Shown: piece by piece, positions 11,046-22,084 of the stretch
How the letters are laid out: each line of letters opens with the position of its first letter
Numbering within the stretch: position 1 is the first letter of the stretch
NCBI GenBank assembly: GCA_024663395.1
Contig: JANFAH010000024.1
Location: 558,001 to 622,000 of the forward strand
DNA from: Pisolithus tinctorius
Lineage: Eukaryota; Basidiomycota; Agaricomycetes; Boletales; Pisolithaceae
Direction of reading: 5' to 3'
DNA: 64,000 bases
Notes under the pieces: model-generated
Databases searched by the model: none
Seen by the model: only the letters and a program-made list of their open reading frames with translations
Told to the model about the DNA's origin: nothing
Translations under genes and position numbers: made by a program

Positions 11046-14000
11046 TTGAATCTCTTTTTCCTACACCATGTGCCAGGCACAGCCAATTTTTACCTTCCCA
11101 TTGAATGTCTGGTCACTTTGCCTGGGCGTCGCAGTTTCACACAGCCACCTCAGGGGACTTCAGCCCTCTCCACTGCTTCTGCTATGAACTCCCCTTCCCT
11201 CATGGGAGCTTGCCTCCCATCTGAGGACAAGCTCACCCCTGCCCATTTGGATCATCTAATGGAGGGGCTACATGTCAGTCATGATGACTTTTTTGCCCCA
11301 CCATCCTCGCTGTCCTGCAATGCTCACAAGAAAATGAGACAGTGGCAACAGTGGTCATCTGAAACCATCCCCTCACTTATCAAGCCCTTTCTCACATATC
11401 AATGGCTCTCTAGAAACTTCTGGCACCACATTGACTATGAGCAACCAGAGTGTAGTTGTGTTTCTCAATGATTGAAGGTTCTTTGTGTTAGTTTCAATGG
11501 TAAGACTTTATTGCATGTTTTCCTCTCTACTTAGACATATGGCTTGTGCCAGGTTTGCAAATGGTTGATCTCGCTGTCTGTCCATGTGCACCAGCAGCAC
11601 TTCAGCTCCTGCAGATGGGGTACTTTCCATCTGCACCACTGGGGCCAACCCTTGCTGTCAGTTTACAGCTTCTGAGTCTGGTCAGGCAGGTCTTTATGCA
11701 CATGCCCCCAAACATTTCTGCATGGTGTGAGTCCCTTGAAGCATATCTTGCTAGTATGGGCTACAAGGTAGACACAAAGGTTTGTGCCTGAATTCTGTCC
11801 CAATGATTATATTATCTGTATCCACTGTTTTCATGTATGTTGTGATTGTGAGACTACAGTTTTGTGTACATCTAACCTATTGGGACTTTGTTGTTTGTGT
11901 CTAATGAATCATTGCACTGTGGTTGTATGAAGGTGCACATGTCTGTAGATCTGATCTTGTGTTGTGTTTATCAAGTCAATGCATGCTTTTAACTATTTCT
12001 ATTAATGATGTTTGCTAATGGTACTTACAGGAAGGTATATGTCAAAGGTTTAGTAATGCATACCACTGGTATTGCATCCTGGAAATCTCAGTCAATGAAT
12101 ATGTTCAACAACACCTGGAAAGTGCTGCAACCCCACCAGCAGACATCCTCCCTGCAGTTCCATCATCCTCTCACCACCCTCCAGATGTCTCAAGCTCAAG
12201 GACATGGCCTTCAGAATACCTACAAAAACATTGTCCATTATACTTTGGTAGTCACAACTGGAAAAATAATAATAGGTATGTTTCTTGATGCATATACATA
12301 ATCCTATGTTACTAAATAGTCTTGGATCCTAGCTCCTCTGATCCTGATACAATTGTTTGCATTGATGCTTGCTTTACCCAGAAACATAGAAGAAGTCAAC
12401 AGGATGACCCAGTAAACCCTACAGGTTCAGTTTTTCTGTCACAAGAAGACATTGATACTATGGAATGTGAGGTTGAAGGCTTGAGAAGGACAAAGGCATC
12501 AGTGCAAAAGAGGAGTGGTCAGTCTTCTATGAAGAATTGTGGAGATGAGGATAGGTTTGAGCAGGGTATGAGGATACCACCATCAGTCCTCAAGGGTTGT
12601 AATGAATCCTTCACTGCAGCTGATGAGAGATGTCAGGAAGTGAGCTTAGTCATTTAACCTGTCTGCAACATTCTGATGGTGGTATAGGCAAGTACCCAAT
12701 TCTTTTCAGATACTGGAGTTATGGCCCTACTCTGTCATCATGATCATGTTATTCACCTTGCCAACATGACTTCAGCAGGGGAGAAGCAACACTATGCACT
12801 TGCCCTCATCAAATCATTATTCAGTCACCTCCCTGATGATTTTCACATTGGGCTGTTATATGACATAGACTGTCAGCTTGAACAGAGCTGCAGAAAGTGG
12901 GGCTACCTTGGGCTATTTCTGCCCTGAATTTCTTTTGCTATATCAGCTCTTTCATGCCTTTGGTCATCAATGGGCTTGCCAGCTCATCTATCACCCTTGG
13001 AAATGAGAAGGATTTGGGCTTTCTGATGGAGAGGGTTGTGAGTGATTTTGGAGTTCAATTAAGCCACTAATACCATCTCTGCAAGTTTCTGGGGTATGCA
13101 ATTAGTTGTGTCACAAAATGCAGGCTAATATTTTATTCAGTATCATCAATGCCTCTTTGTCATTGACTCCCAGGTGCACTATCTTGACATGAAGAGTCTT
13201 ACTGGTCTTGGCCAGTGGCTTTTGCAGTGCTGGAACCACTGTCAAGAAAAAAAGACTTCTGCAAAAAAGGGTCTAAGAAAATCTGGAATCAATATTCAGA
13301 CACTTCAAGCTGAATGGGAGGCTCAGGTTTCAGTACAAACCAAGCCAGCATCTCATAAGCTTCCTGTATAAGTCATTCCTCTTGCTGTGAGCTGACAATA
13401 AATTAAGGGCACTCTGCAAAAGCCACAGAAAATTTTATAATGCAAATGATGGCAACTCAGAAATCACTGGAAACTTATGAAGCTAGACTAGATGAACTGG
13501 AGAAGGGTCTTCTCCAAGGAGGAGCTGATATGACAAATTTAAATATACAGTTAGCAGAGTGTCACAAAAAGATTACACATTTCAAGCAAGCTTCACAAAG
13601 ACAGAGGGCAAGCCTTGGGATAGATGGGCTTGCAGAGCTTTCCAGGCTCCAGAATAGTTCCTTTCTTCAGGCTGGTGGTTCTTCCTCTTCTAGATTTATA
13701 AGTTGATTGAATTCAAAGCATTCAGCTGCATATGCATGCATTGGCAATCAAGAAGCATATCTGAGACCATCTGTGTCAATGAAAGTTTGAATTAGAGAGA
13801 CTAGAATGGTCTTAATGACAGACAGTTAGTGGTAAGTGGTGCTCTCAAGCATTTGCCTCTTGTGGTTGACTGCTTTGAAGAACAAAAACTTCAAATCCAT
13901 GTGGAAGGATCTGTCCTGCAAAGAGAACCAGGAATTGTCAAGCTTTCTACCTCCTACAATAATTTTGTGTTTGCAGTTGGTGGCTCTCATCTGCCAGGGG

Positions 14001-14665
14001 AAAGCCCCTCAAGGGGCCATTGCACCTATACTGATCCAAAGGGATGGCTTGTTCAAACTAGATGTGGATGATGATATCTGGCAGGATATTGGTCTTGAGG
14101 ATGATTTTGTGGGATTGCCACCAGCTTGGTTAGCTGATGAAAGGGTGCACTTGGGGATCAGGTCACTCCTTGAGCTGAAGAGGTGTGAGGAGGAGGAAAG
14201 GAGGCTCCTGTATGAAAGGAAAACCTTGATGGAATGGCACTCAGAAGAATGGAGACAGCTGGAGACATGCAGAGTGGATGCAGGTAAGAGAGCTGTTGTG
14301 TCATTGCATGTATTAAGATAATTGAATGAAAATCAGGTGCAGATCTTGCATATGAACTGGACTGCAGGGCTTCAGCACTAGCAAGTCTAAGTCTCTTGTG
14401 GCAGGAAAAATTGAGGGACTTTCCAGGTGGTGCTGATGAGAGCTGGGAGGCAAGGGTTGAAGAATGGAGGAATGTGGATTATGCACCACTCATCATGGAC
14501 ATGGACAGAAATGAAGAGGTGGGATGGGAGGACTTGGAATCTGAGAATGATGATGGGGATGATGAAATGCTTGATGATGACTTGCTGTGTGTTGCTGAGG
14601 AATTTGCTCTTGCAGATGAATATCACCAACAGTTCAATGAGATGTCATTGACAGAGTTCTCATAG
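11046..14665 (+). pseudogene. KDZ-family transposase relic
   Basis: Fragments in three frames collect into one protein. In order they are an N-terminal region (11166-11471), the CPCAPAALQLLQMGYFPSAP motif with SLQLLSLVRQVFMHMPPN (11546-11791), the ILEISVNEYV and PSEYLQKHCPLYFG region (12050-12260), VCIDACFTQKHRR (12356-12390), SAGEKQHYALALI and LLYDIDCQLEQS (12721-12900), FHAFGHQWACQLIYHP (12950-13000), DGEGCERF-like remains with VHYLDMKSLTGLGQWL (13020-13230), and a C-terminal VDDDIWQDIGLEDD and acidic tail (14060-14665). These match KDZ (Kyakuja-Dileera-Zisupton) transposases of basidiomycetes. Several gaps look like introns. Many stops and frameshifts and strong CpG loss show it is an old, dead copy. 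Terminal repeats were not found. Confidence 0.85.
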
Positions 14666-14825
14666 GCAGATGACTGGGAATTAGATGTATTGGATATGGA
14701 TCCCCCATCATCTCCAAGTAAAAGACCATGTAGATAATGAAGCTAGTCTTGTATGTCTCTGAAAAATTCATTAGATGAGTGCCCATGGCATCTGAGGTGT
14801 TTTAATATACCAGGAGTATGCAAAA

Positions 14826-15215
14826 TTGGGGGGATGGCCCCCAGTAACCTCCAAAGCTATGATGAAACATGCTACTGGCCTCAAGAGAGGGGGTGGGATG
14901 TCCCACAGTAGCTTCCAAAGCTACCATGGGACATCCCATTGGCCTATGGAAGGGGGGGTGGGATGTCCCACAGTAGCCTCTGAAGCTACCATGGGACGTC
15001 CCATTGGCCCATGGAAGGGGGATGGGATGTCCCACAGTAGCCTCTGAAGCTACCATGGGACAATTGGCCCATGGAAGGGGGATGGGATGTCCCACAGTAG
15101 CCTCTGAAGCTATCATGGGACATCCCACTGTCCTATGGAAGGGGGGGGTGGGATGTCCCACAGTAGCCTCCAAAGCTATCAAGCGGCATCCAACTGTCCT
15201 GGGCATGGGGCCCCA
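14826..15215. repeat. Tandem array 1 of a ~65-bp hairpin repeat
   Basis: About five to six units carry GTGGGATGTCCCAC ... CCATGGGACATCCCA, spaced 60-66 bp. Each unit has two near-complementary halves and could form a hairpin. It lies 160 bp after the KDZ relic. The related array 2 is at 21070-21560. The short frames across it are products of the repeat. Confidence 0.85.
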
Positions 15216-15639
15216 TGCCAATCAGATCATATAGCATCCTATGCCAGTGGGGCACTCACATGCTCATCCCCCACAATAGCATCATTTTGATACTATGTAT
15301 GTATGTATGTATGTACCTCAACTGTAATTTGGAAACAAAAGTAGTGATCTTAGTAAGGAGTGACTGTTGTAACAAACACAAGAACTTACAGTACTATTGG
15401 GGGGATTCTGAATCCATTAACCTTTAGTAATTGACAGGTTCACCTTCATCCACATTGTACAATTCTGCAGATGGCATCACACAACCACACTCATTGCCTG
15501 GTAGTCTTCAAATATCACTTAATATGTATAGTAAGTGTTTTTTGGGAGGGTAATGTTTTCATCCATCCCCCCAGTTTGATGGGTATGCTCATTGTCTGGA
15601 TGATGATCATAACAGCAATGTGTTTGTGAATGAAAGCTG
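15216..15639. other. Unassigned spacer with a TATG microsatellite
   Basis: A run of about five TATG units lies at 15294-15315. I see no gene or recognised element in the rest. Confidence 0.4.
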
Positions 15640-15890
15640 GCATTGCAATGTGGGTGCAAGCTGCACATTTGCAGTTGAGGACCCCTGACACCTAAGGCAG
15701 CCATGGGACAGCCCAAAATATATTACCAAAGCACTGGGATTATGGGACATCCCAGGTCTTGCACACTGTAAATAGCCCTGGGACATGGCCAGATGTCCCT
15801 GGGATGACCTGGTCTGAGTGGCTTTTAGCTTGGATGATTTGTAGAAAAACTTCAGCCTAAATGCTTATGAAAATTGGTTACCTGAAGTGG
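15640..15890. repeat. Shared tail repeat, copy 1
   Basis: This segment resembles the sequence formed by 28860-28951 joined to 37021-37172 once gypsy A copy 2 is removed. Shared words include AGCCCTGGGACATG, CCAGATGTCCCTGGG and CAGCCTAAATGCTTATGAAAA. It follows array 1 just as the other copy follows array 2, so both may be the same end of one transposon family. Confidence 0.6.
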
Positions 15891-15954
15891 AGCTGGAGTC
15901 CACTAAAGTATGAAGCCAAGGTAATTCATGGTTTTCTAAAGTGATGTATAGGCT

Positions 15955-16095
15955 AAGGGAATTCAGACTGGAAAGAATGGACATGTTGAGTTGTGTCTCC
16001 AAGTTTGCACAACTGGTGTCAATGGGGCTCATGGATTGTGCAGAGTCCTGGGAGCTGCTACCTATTTTTTTGTCTTGAGGGTAGAAAATGAGCCT
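15955..16095 (-). pseudogene. Relic of a gypsy A-like gag-pol linker
   Basis: The plus strand resembles 6350-6475 of gypsy A copy 1: both have a GACTGGAAAGAAT/GACTAGAAAGAGC start, ACATGTTGAGTTG, an (A)CACAACTG/GCACAGTTGG block and a T-run followed by TTGACTC-like sequence. It is heavily diverged and CpG-free. It cannot be coding. Confidence 0.5.
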
Positions 16096-16362
16096 GAGGC
16101 CAGAGGCCAGTGCTGCCTTGGTAGTGTGTCAGAAAATTATTTGGTCCATTGCAATGATGTCAGATTTTTACATGGTGATAATCAGTTCATGATAAGATTG
16201 CATGTGAGAGTGCAGAGTTGCAATATGCTGGCAATGCTGTCATGATGCCCTTTGCAACAGCAACTGCTACTGTCTGCATCTTGTTTTGCTGTCCACTTGT
16301 TTTTCTTTATTGTATTTACTGTCTTTACTCTCACAGGACACATTCCATTTGTCAACCAGTAG

Positions 16363-18130
16363 TATGCCTCCAGAAAAGAACACTACTACTTGTGAATCAT
16401 GTGGGAAATCATTCAAGTCGACTGGAATAGGACCTCATCACAAATGATGCATCAGATGGGCTCACAAAACAAATGAAGATTATGCTCACTTTGACTTGCT
16501 TCGTTGAGAAGGTACATAGGAATTTTACCAGTTGATTTTATTTCTGATTTACCACTGGATTGATTTGAGCAGGCATTCTTACTGGTGGATCAGTGACAGG
16601 GCCCACTGTTGAGATGCACACAGAGCCAGCACCAGGTAAGTTTCCTGCCACTCTCTGAATTGGACTCTCACAATTGTTAGCAGAGCCTGCAACATTCTGG
16701 CCCCATGATGGTTATGGATCTCAAGCCCCCTGCTGGTGCTGATGTGGGTGTGAATGATGAACTGAATGGTGTGTGTTGATATGTGATCACATATTGCCCA
16801 TGCCAATATATTATGCAGTTGCTGAACCCAAGATTGATATCTGAGTCAAATACCACCCAAATGCTGGAAAGCCAACCATGAAAGTGCTGTTCACCAAGTT
16901 CACCCAAGGTCATGCACCTGAGACATACAAACCAGATCCATGCACCACTCTGTGGTACCCATTCTGAACCTGTCTTTGACAACTTTGACCTCTCAGAATT
17001 CATCCATGACACTGCTCTCAACAAGGGGCAAGCAAATTGTATCCTCAAGCTTTTGAAACATTCTCACACTGAGGACTGGACTCTGAATAATTACAGTGAT
17101 CTTGAGAGCACTCAGTGGTGTGAGGAATCTGCATTCCTTGGATGCATAAGCCCCTATCATCAACCATTCTGTGACTATCATTACATCCCCAGACCACACA
17201 CATCCACTGCCACTCACATGCTGCTTTCCCATCTACCTCACTACCTTCCCACACCCACTATACCTGCAGCTGCTGTGCTCCAGTTGCTTCCTTTCCTTCA
17301 GACTCTTTTCATTTATCATGTTCTCTGTTCCATTTATGCTAGTAGTATACCCTTGGCCCCTGTTCTGGCCTGTCTCTTGTGTATGCACTGTTGCATGGCT
17401 TTCCTTTACTTGTACCCTGTCCTACTTAGGCTCCAGGTCTGCCCAGACTATAAAGCCCTGTACTTAGGTACAGAATGATACCTTTTGGCACTCAGAGGGT
17501 CACTATGAGTTTTTCCTTCTCACTTTGTCTGCACTGCACACCTTGCAACAACTGCACACAAACTACATATACAACTTGCACCACTTGCATCGCCAGTACT
17601 ACTCTGCAGAACACACCATGCATGCATGAAACACTACTGATACCAAGCACTCAGTCCCACCTTCTAGTTTCAACAGTCCAGAATCCCTTGGGACAAGCAA
17701 TTCATTCCCTTCATTTTATTGTTGTTACCTAAGCCATCTAGCTTGAATTGTACAGCTACTTGGACTGTTCCTACAGCAGGTTGCTTTGCATTGCATGACA
17801 GCAGTCAGTGTCATCTATTCATTGTTATTGTCAACCCTAATTACATCCTAGCCCAGTTTCAGATGATGATAATAAGTGCACTGTTTGGAGGTGAGACAAT
17901 GGAGTTTAAGATGTATTATTGTTTGTTGTGGGATTGGGCCTGTGATCTCTTGAAGGATTCAGGTGTGGGACCATATTTTGTATTTGATGCTTGGTGCCTA
18001 TCCAAGTTTGATGGTGCTTCATTTGTTTGTTTCATCAATGAGCCATGGATGGCTAATGAATTTTGGGATGTACAAGTATGTCATTAGCAGTCTCTGCATG
18101 CAACTTTGACAATTCTTTTTCAGAGTGATC
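16363..18130 (+). pseudogene. Plavaka-type transposase relic, N-terminal half
   Basis: The start at 16363 opens a C2H2-like finger (CESCGKSFKSTGIGPHH). It is followed by KYHPNAGKPTMKVLF (16841-16890), then LSEFIHDTALNKGQANCILK (16990-17050). After a gap of about 700 bp it continues with FGGETMEFKMYYCLLWDWAC and INEPWMANEFWDVQ (17885-18075). The order and motifs match Plavaka transposases of Agaricomycetes, a CACTA-related group. A GTATGT...CAG intron (about 18077-18123) leads to SDL, where a copia LTR begins. The block 17190-17865 between the halves has a TATA-like ACTATAAAGCC and may be an old solo LTR whose edges I could not fix. Stops and CpG loss show it is dead. Confidence 0.75.
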
Positions 18131-18499
18131 TGTTCCTTTTGGTGATTTCCACCTCTCTTCATTCTCATCCAACTACCATTTTACTACCATTCAATTCCCC
18201 ATCATTCCTACTACAGACTACCCTTTGAATGAGTCCTCTAGACTCATTCCTTCATGTGCTACACACTTGGTTTCCTTTGTTTACATTTGTTTACATAGAT
18301 GTGCACTTTGTGTAGTGGGTCCAGTGCTGATACCCTCAGTTACTCACACTGGACTCTAGGTACTGTGTACCATTATACCTCATCACAATCCATTGGTTAC
18401 TCATACTGGACTCTGGTCTGGTATAATCCCAAGCTCCCTAGAGCTATAGGAGTTGATTTAGGGTCCTTTGGACACCCTTAAGCATCCCTGTTGCTGAGA
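18131..18499 (+). repeat. Divergent copia 5' LTR (relic C0)
   Basis: It starts TGTTCCTTTTGGTG, recalling the TGTTCA...GGTGCC start of the copia LTRs further right. It contains the paired ACTCACACTGGACTC blocks that correspond to TCTTACACTGGGCAC. It ends at a primer site. The LTR interrupts the Plavaka frame directly after an SDL codon block. Confidence 0.55.
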
Positions 18500-18519
18500 G
18501 GTTATGAGCCCCATGCTCT
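18500..18519 (+). promoter_or_regulatory. Primer binding site of copia relic C0
   Basis: GGTTATGAGCCCCATGCTCT matches the copia primer sites at 38522 and 61553-61575 apart from CpG-type changes, and would pair with the anticodon arm of initiator tRNA-Met. The leader 18520-19151 shows no gene. Confidence 0.6.
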
Positions 18520-19151
18520 GACCATTATATTGCAACAACCACTGCTCCAATCAATCCCATACTTTCACCATCACATTCCCCAACCTCAATAACCCTAGTC
18601 AGCCTATTTTCAAATTGCCATTTGCAACAGATCACCACCAATGGTGCCTGTCACTTTTTGCCCATAATCTCCAACTTCAGCCACTCCTACCTTCCACACC
18701 ACTTCCTTGCCTGTCAAAACACCTCAAATCGGTTCCTATGGGTCTGATCTACCGATCTACCAGGTTTCGGACCAATCCATTGGGTAGAAATGACTTATAG
18801 CATTGGAGAGCAAAAGGGGGTTATCAGTGCACATATACCAGATCTTCTTTGAGTCATATCTCACCATCCACTTCACCAATCTTGGTGATTCCACTCTCAG
18901 CGAGTTCCTTACATCGCCTTCGACCCACCAATACCTGCTAGAAAATTTTTCATCAACTCAATTGCTCGCCATCACCTGATATTGGCACACCACTACCCAT
19001 ACCAATATCTCGATTTTCTCCCTATTGACTCCTAATAATTTCGATATTCACTGACTCCTCTGGGTCCCCTCTTTTGCTCTATACCATTCGTATCAATTGC
19101 CTTCCATCCCTGAACTCACTATTATCATCCATAATCATCTTACCTCACCTC

Positions 19152-19681
19152 ATGGCTACTGAACAAACCCCTCACATAAAGCCCCTCAATGGCACCAATT
19201 ACTTGACCTGGAGTGAGGAAATTGTTGAAAGATCTGTAGGCTACCTCAGTAGTGAACAAACTACTGATGTATTAGATGTACCTGTAGGCTACTACAGGAT
19301 GTCAGTATAGTAGAATACTTGTAATATAAACAGACTTACCCTCAGTAGTGAACAAACTACTGAGGGAATACTAGTAGAGAATACTACAAGTATGTGCGCT
19401 TTTTGTGCTTATGTAAGCACACTAGCATCGCACCTAAGTACCAATAAACAGTGGCACTTTATGTTCCAACAGAAATGAACGCCCTCCTTCACTCAAAGGG
19501 CCTGTGGAGGCTTGTAGATGGCAAGGTGACATGTCCTACAGCTCCTGGCAATGATCAGGACAAGTGGGATGTGAAATCAGACAAGGCAGCAGGTGAACTC
19601 ATGCTAGCCTTGGAAGCTGACCAGAGAGTGCACATTAGGCCAATTCAGGATGATCCTGTCACTGCATGGAAGCCACAGTAA
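19152..19681 (+). pseudogene. Copia relic C0 gag, N-terminal, split by a solo LTR
   Basis: MATEQTPHIKPLNGTNYLTW (19152-19211) continues after the LTR at 19223-19471 as MNALLHSKGLWRLVDGK and WDVKSDKAAGELMLALEADQ (19475-19640). This is the usual start of copia Gag, comparable with NYNTWKGEMKAFLRTKGLW in copia C4. It ends at a stop at 19679-19681 and nothing of pol follows. Confidence 0.75.
19223..19471 (+). mobile_element. Solo LTR of an unrelated copia-like family
   Basis: This 249-bp TGTTGAAAGATCTG...GTTCCAACA sequence is flanked by GAAAT on both sides (19218-19222 and 19472-19476). It splits the copia gag frame, which rejoins in phase when it and one duplicate are removed. It contains TATAAACAG-like and AATAAA sequences, suiting an LTR. 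I saw no other copy in the window. Confidence 0.85.
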
Positions 19682-19999
19682 GTACCTTATTTCATACACC
19701 CATGGTTTAGGGCTAGGGTTAGGGGTTATTGCATTTAGTGGCAATTCTCAATAGCAGAGATATGTAGCACACTGAGAATATAGTCTAGGCATGGGAAGCA
19801 AGGTGGCATCACCTCTCTTGCTCTTGCCACTCACCTTGCTCCCCAAGCATTTTGGTCCACTCACTCTCAGCCTTCATTTTTGCAATGTCAGACCTTGCAC
19901 AAAACCCCCATCTAGCTATCTGCCTGGATTTCACATCTGAGAGCTGCCATTTAGCAAGGGACTGTCTGGTAAACAAGATGATTGACATGATGCGGCAGC
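19682..19999. other. Unassigned spacer
   Basis: No gene recognised. A short GGGCTAGGGTTAGGGG near 19710 is telomere-like but isolated. Confidence 0.3.
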
Positions 20000-20086
20000 A
20001 TGTCAACTAGAGCTCCTCTGGGCTGTCAACAATGACCTAGAAAAACAAGAATGGGACTGACAACTCTTAGAAGAGCAACAAGCAGT

Positions 20087-20122
<36 letters not shown>

Positions 20123-20560
20123 TTGGCCAGAGAAGAGAGAAGAACAAGAACAACTACAGCAGGAGCAAGGGAGAGAACATGAACTTGCTCTACAAGAGGA
20201 CAAGAAGAAATATCACCACAAGCATGCACTGATCCTGCAAGATGCCATAATACTGACAGAGCCCATCATAATCCTGGCACCCATCACCACTCACAAACTC
20301 TGTAAAGGAGATTACTGCAAGCTCTACTTCTTCACCAACAAGGGGCTCAAGGATGCAGAGCTCACTCCATGATCTACAGATGATGACACTATGGCCCTCC
20401 TACAGTCAGGAGATGGCCTGCACTCCTTTGTCCTGATAGCAGCCACTTGTGCCAAAGGCAACATCATCAGGGATGAAGACCTCTCTTGGGAAGAATTTGC
20501 AGAAGCAGTGCACCACCTAATTTTGGCCATGAAAGACAATGACTGGCCTGAAGAGTGACC
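20000..20560 (+). pseudogene. TE-associated coiled-coil ORF relic
   Basis: The plus strand reads QLELLWAVNNDLEKQEWD, then a stop, then a highly charged Glu/Arg/Gln segment that includes a (GA)n run at 20091-20118. It goes on to KLCKGDYCKLYFFTNKGL, a stop, and DDDTMALLQSGDGLHSF ... WEEFAEAVHHLILAM. Proteins with a charged coiled coil followed by a conserved tail of this type are common next to retroelements in Agaricomycetes. Their role is unknown to me. The gene is broken by at least two stops. Confidence 0.5.
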
Positions 20561-20951
20561 TCCTAGGTGTTTACCAGGTGCTGCAACCACTGAGCCATAT
20601 GGTCTGGGTACTAGTGTCAGTAGCTTGGGGGCTTAGACTAGCACTGTGGGAACATATCTCCATGAAGTTAATGCACAGAATGCACCATCTCCAATGTGGT
20701 CCCTTCATCTGGCCACTTTTGGAGTGTAAAAACAGTGCACACCCCCTAGGGTCATGCAAATGGTCTGATTGCCTTTTGACCTTGTGTCATGTGATGGATC
20801 AGGATTTACTGCTGTGTTTCCAGGAGGCCTTACTATCAGCCACCTTGTGTCCATGTAACTCACATGATCTGGACTTACTAAGGATGCTGCATGACCCACT
20901 GTACTGAGCATGCATGGGTTCCAGCTGCAGCTCATAACCTGATGAAAATGT
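20561..20951. other. Unassigned spacer
   Basis: I see no gene or repeat that I can support here. Confidence 0.3.
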
Positions 20952-21022
20952 GACCAGAGCTGGCATTGAGCCAGGACCCTCTCAGTGTCAAGCAGCTGCT
21001 CTGACCATGGAGCTACCTTGCA
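20952..21022 (-). other. tRNA-like relic
   Basis: On the minus strand a D-arm-like GCTCCATGGTCAGAGC, a central stem and a GGCTCAATGCC T-arm-like segment end in CTGGTCACATTT. That is the same 3' end as the tRNA-bearing element at 50338-50503. It is a diverged relative or a SINE relic, not a working tRNA. Confidence 0.4.
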
Positions 21023-21069
21023 TTGGATTCTCTATGGTGCTTGTAGGATTAGTGCAGATTACTACTTCA

Positions 21070-21560
21070 ACACCTTAGAGGCTGTGTTGGGACATCCCTC
21101 TGGTTGCCAGAGGGGAGGGTGGGATGTCCCAATATAGCCTTAGAGGCTGTTGTGGGACATCCCACTGGTTGGCAAAGGGGAGGGTGGGATGTCCCAATGT
21201 AGGCTTAGAGGCTGTTGGGGGACATCCCACTGGTTGGCAGTGGGGAGGGTGGGATATCCCAATGTAGGCTTGGAGGCTGTTGTGGGACATCCCACTGCTT
21301 GGCAAAGGGGAGGGTGGGACATCCCAACATAGCCTTAGAGGCTGTTGTGGGACATCCCACTGGTTGGCAGAGGGAACAGTGGGATGTCCCAATGTAGCCT
21401 TAGAGGCTGTTGTGGGACATCCCACTGGTTGGCAAAGGGGAGGGTGGGATGTCCCAAAGTAGCCTTGGAGGCTGCTGTGGGACATCCCAAGTCCCCTTAT
21501 GAAAGTCAGTGGGATGTCCCATCCCAGCCTCAGAGGGCTATGATGGCACATCCTCCTAAG
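21070..21560. repeat. Tandem array 2 of the 65-bp hairpin repeat
   Basis: About seven units with a period of exactly 65 bp over 21150-21345 carry GTGGGATGTCCCAATGTAG ... TGTGGGACATCCCACTGG. Each unit is an imperfect palindrome. The reading frames through it (WDIPL repeats) follow from the period not being a multiple of three and are not genes. Gypsy C inserted just to its right, in continuing repeat sequence. Confidence 0.9.
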
Positions 21561-21596
21561 TTACCTTTGCAGACCAGCACAATGCCCCATGACAAC

Positions 21597-22047
21597 TGTT
21601 ATGCTCGACTGAAGTCAAGATGTAGGGAGAGCTCAAATGCAGACTAAGGTTTCTACTGAGCAACGGCTGCAGTAACCTCTGTAAACGACAGAGGATTTTG
21701 GGGCAATGCCGGTAAGAGTGGTCCTGGTAAGGGACACTGAGGGCGAAGTTCTGAGGAATGCTGCGTATGATTGAGCAGCTCAAGTCTGTGTTTCCAGGAC
21801 TTGAGCCAGCAGTCTAAATACTACACAGAAACGGACCATGAGGCGTCCGCATGTAACGAGGTAACTACGCCATTGGTTGAACAATGACGGTACATGTCCT
21901 AAGCATGTAACGAGCCAGTAACGCTAGTGGTGGAAATAGGGAGCCGTTGGATCAGAGAGAAGACGGCTCAAAAAGGAAACCAAGTCCAACGGAACCAAGA
22001 ACGAGGTAAACGTGCATAAAGGGAAAAGTTAGGGGTGAAACGTAACA
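21597..22047 (-). repeat. 3' LTR of gypsy C
   Basis: 451 bp, TGTTA...TAACA. It differs from the 5' LTR by several CG-to-TG changes (for example TTATGCTCGACTG against TTACGCTCGACCG). Confidence 0.95.
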
Positions 22048-22084
22048 TTACCCCCTTTCTAAGCGTTGAAGTCCCCGACTTCAA

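Noticed and set aside
14802..15234. Frames with repeated GHPIPL and GCPTVASEA
   Set aside because: Same cause: tandem array 1.
19705..19730. Telomere-like GGGCTAGGGTTAGGGG
   Set aside because: Only two partial TTAGGG units inside transposon relics; no array.
20091..20118. (GA)n run as a regulatory GAGA element
   Set aside because: It encodes the Glu/Arg part of a coiled-coil relic; simple repeat expansion is enough.
21150..21647. Several overlapping 60-158-residue frames on both strands with WDIP and GHP repeats
   Set aside because: They arise from the 65-bp tandem repeat read in all frames and shift at each unit.
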